This document shows positions 63,504 to 64,000 of a stretch of 64,000 nt of DNA, piece after piece (the stretch's first letter is position 1; every line of letters starts with the position of its first letter). The notes beneath the pieces were generated by a model that made no database searches, was not told where the DNA came from, and saw nothing but the letters and a program-made list of their open reading frames with translations. Both the position numbers and the translations under genes were made by a program. The DNA comes from Paenibacillus_G sp049942825 (GTDB lineage: Bacteria > Bacillota > Bacilli > Paenibacillales > NBRC-103111). The stretch spans positions 2,294,001-2,358,000 of the forward strand of contig NZ_CP187970.1 of NCBI RefSeq assembly GCF_049942825.1, written 5' to 3'.

Positions 63504-64000
63504 TCAATGAGATACATTTGTAGTGTTTCTAAAAATGGGGGTAGTTTTAACGTGAATGACTTGAGGCGGTTTGTAAGGATCATGAATCCGTGACAACAGC
63601 AATTCTGCTGCGATAATCCCCATCTCGTCTCTGAAAATGTGGACAGTCGTAAGATGCGGTTCTACAATCTCGGATTCAGGTGAATCGTCAAAACCACAGA
63701 TCGTAATATCTTCAGGAATCTGTACATGTTTACTTTTTAAAATCTTCATGACATTAATAGCAATAAAATCGTTGGCACAAATAAAAGCGGTGGGGAGAGG
63801 CTTCATCTCTTCTAACCTTTTTTCCAGCCATTTGACATCGCATATGAAACGGTCTTCGTCAACGATACAATATGATAGGTTAACTTGCAGAAGGGAGCTG
63901 ACCAGCGCTCGGTTAAAGCCTGCCCATCTTTCATTAAAGCTTTTGCAATGATTATAATCCCCGATGAACCCTAATTGATTGTGTAGGCCTTTATCGATCA
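63504..64000 (-). CDS. LacI-family regulator, C-terminal part (runs off the window)
   Basis: The frame is open from the right edge to the TGA at 63504-63506, about 165 residues of the effector-binding domain. It is strongly similar to the regulator at 60440-61507 throughout: GFIGDYNHCKSFNERWAGF against GFVGDIRHCRSFHERWTGF, and FICANDFIAINVMKIL against VCANDFIAINVMRIL. The N-terminal HTH lies beyond the window. Codon use is more AT-rich than in the first copy, so the two are old paralogues or one was acquired. The effector is unknown. Confidence 0.9.
   Translation of the reverse strand, partial: IDKGLHNQLGFIGDYNHCKSFNERWAGFNRALVSSLLQVNLSYCIVDEDRFICDVKWLEKRLEEMKPLPTAFICANDFIAINVMKILKSKHVQIPEDITICGFDDSPESEIVEPHLTTVHIFRDEMGIIAAELLLSRIHDPYKPPQVIHVKTTPIFRNTTNVSH

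Overview
The window looks like chromosomal DNA of a Paenibacillus or close relative (Firmicutes, Bacillales). The pointers are strong AGGAGG-type ribosome binding sites, LplA/LplB/LplC-type sugar transporters paired with membrane-bound YesN-type AraC regulators, very long secreted glycosidases carrying F5/8 C, Big2, FN3, OmpL47-like and FIMAH modules, and an SLH-anchored surface protein. No rRNA, tRNA or CRISPR array was recognised.

Layout. 1-376 is the tail of a sugar-binding lipoprotein. 714-1574 (-) is an AraC regulator. 1695-4477 is a four-gene lipid-linked glycosylation operon (GT39-like enzyme, GT2 glycosyltransferase, DUF2304 protein, small EamA-like flippase) whose first two genes carry three disabling lesions. 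4862-35511 is a plant pectin (rhamnogalacturonan I) utilisation locus. It holds a secreted GH2 with an internal stop, two LplB-LplC-LplA transporter sets each followed by a YesN-type regulator, a GH28, a second AraC regulator, a GH115-like enzyme, a giant secreted GH53 galactanase, a GH106-like rhamnosidase and a truncated GH42. A secreted PL11 rhamnogalacturonan lyase (56249-60226) with a convergent LacI regulator extends the theme. Extracellular PL11, GH53 and GH2 would cut pectin and galactan, the transporters import the pieces, and GH28, GH115 and GH106 (no signal peptides) finish them in the cytoplasm. No ATPase gene accompanies either transporter, so a shared MsmX-type ATPase elsewhere is expected.

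36483-45189 is the most unusual block. A 1520-residue SLH-anchored protein has two all-alpha prenyltransferase-like barrels and three transcobalamin-like DUF4430 domains. It is followed by a lipoprotein with one DUF4430 domain and a complete ECF transporter (EcfT, fused double EcfA, S component). It reads as a Gram-positive intrinsic-factor-like capture and import system, probably for a cobamide.

45501-51768 is an AT-richer stretch with an SRPBCC protein, a rifampin phosphotransferase (rph), a LysE exporter and an AraC gene split by a complete IS30-family element with an exact 4-bp target duplication. 52004-55820 is a Fur-box-controlled siderophore uptake operon (two FecCD permeases, a binding lipoprotein, a PNPOx-like protein) without its ATPase.

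61508-64000 is AT-rich and decayed. It has two unrecognised small genes, an IS6-family remnant and the 3' part of a second LacI regulator closely similar to the first.
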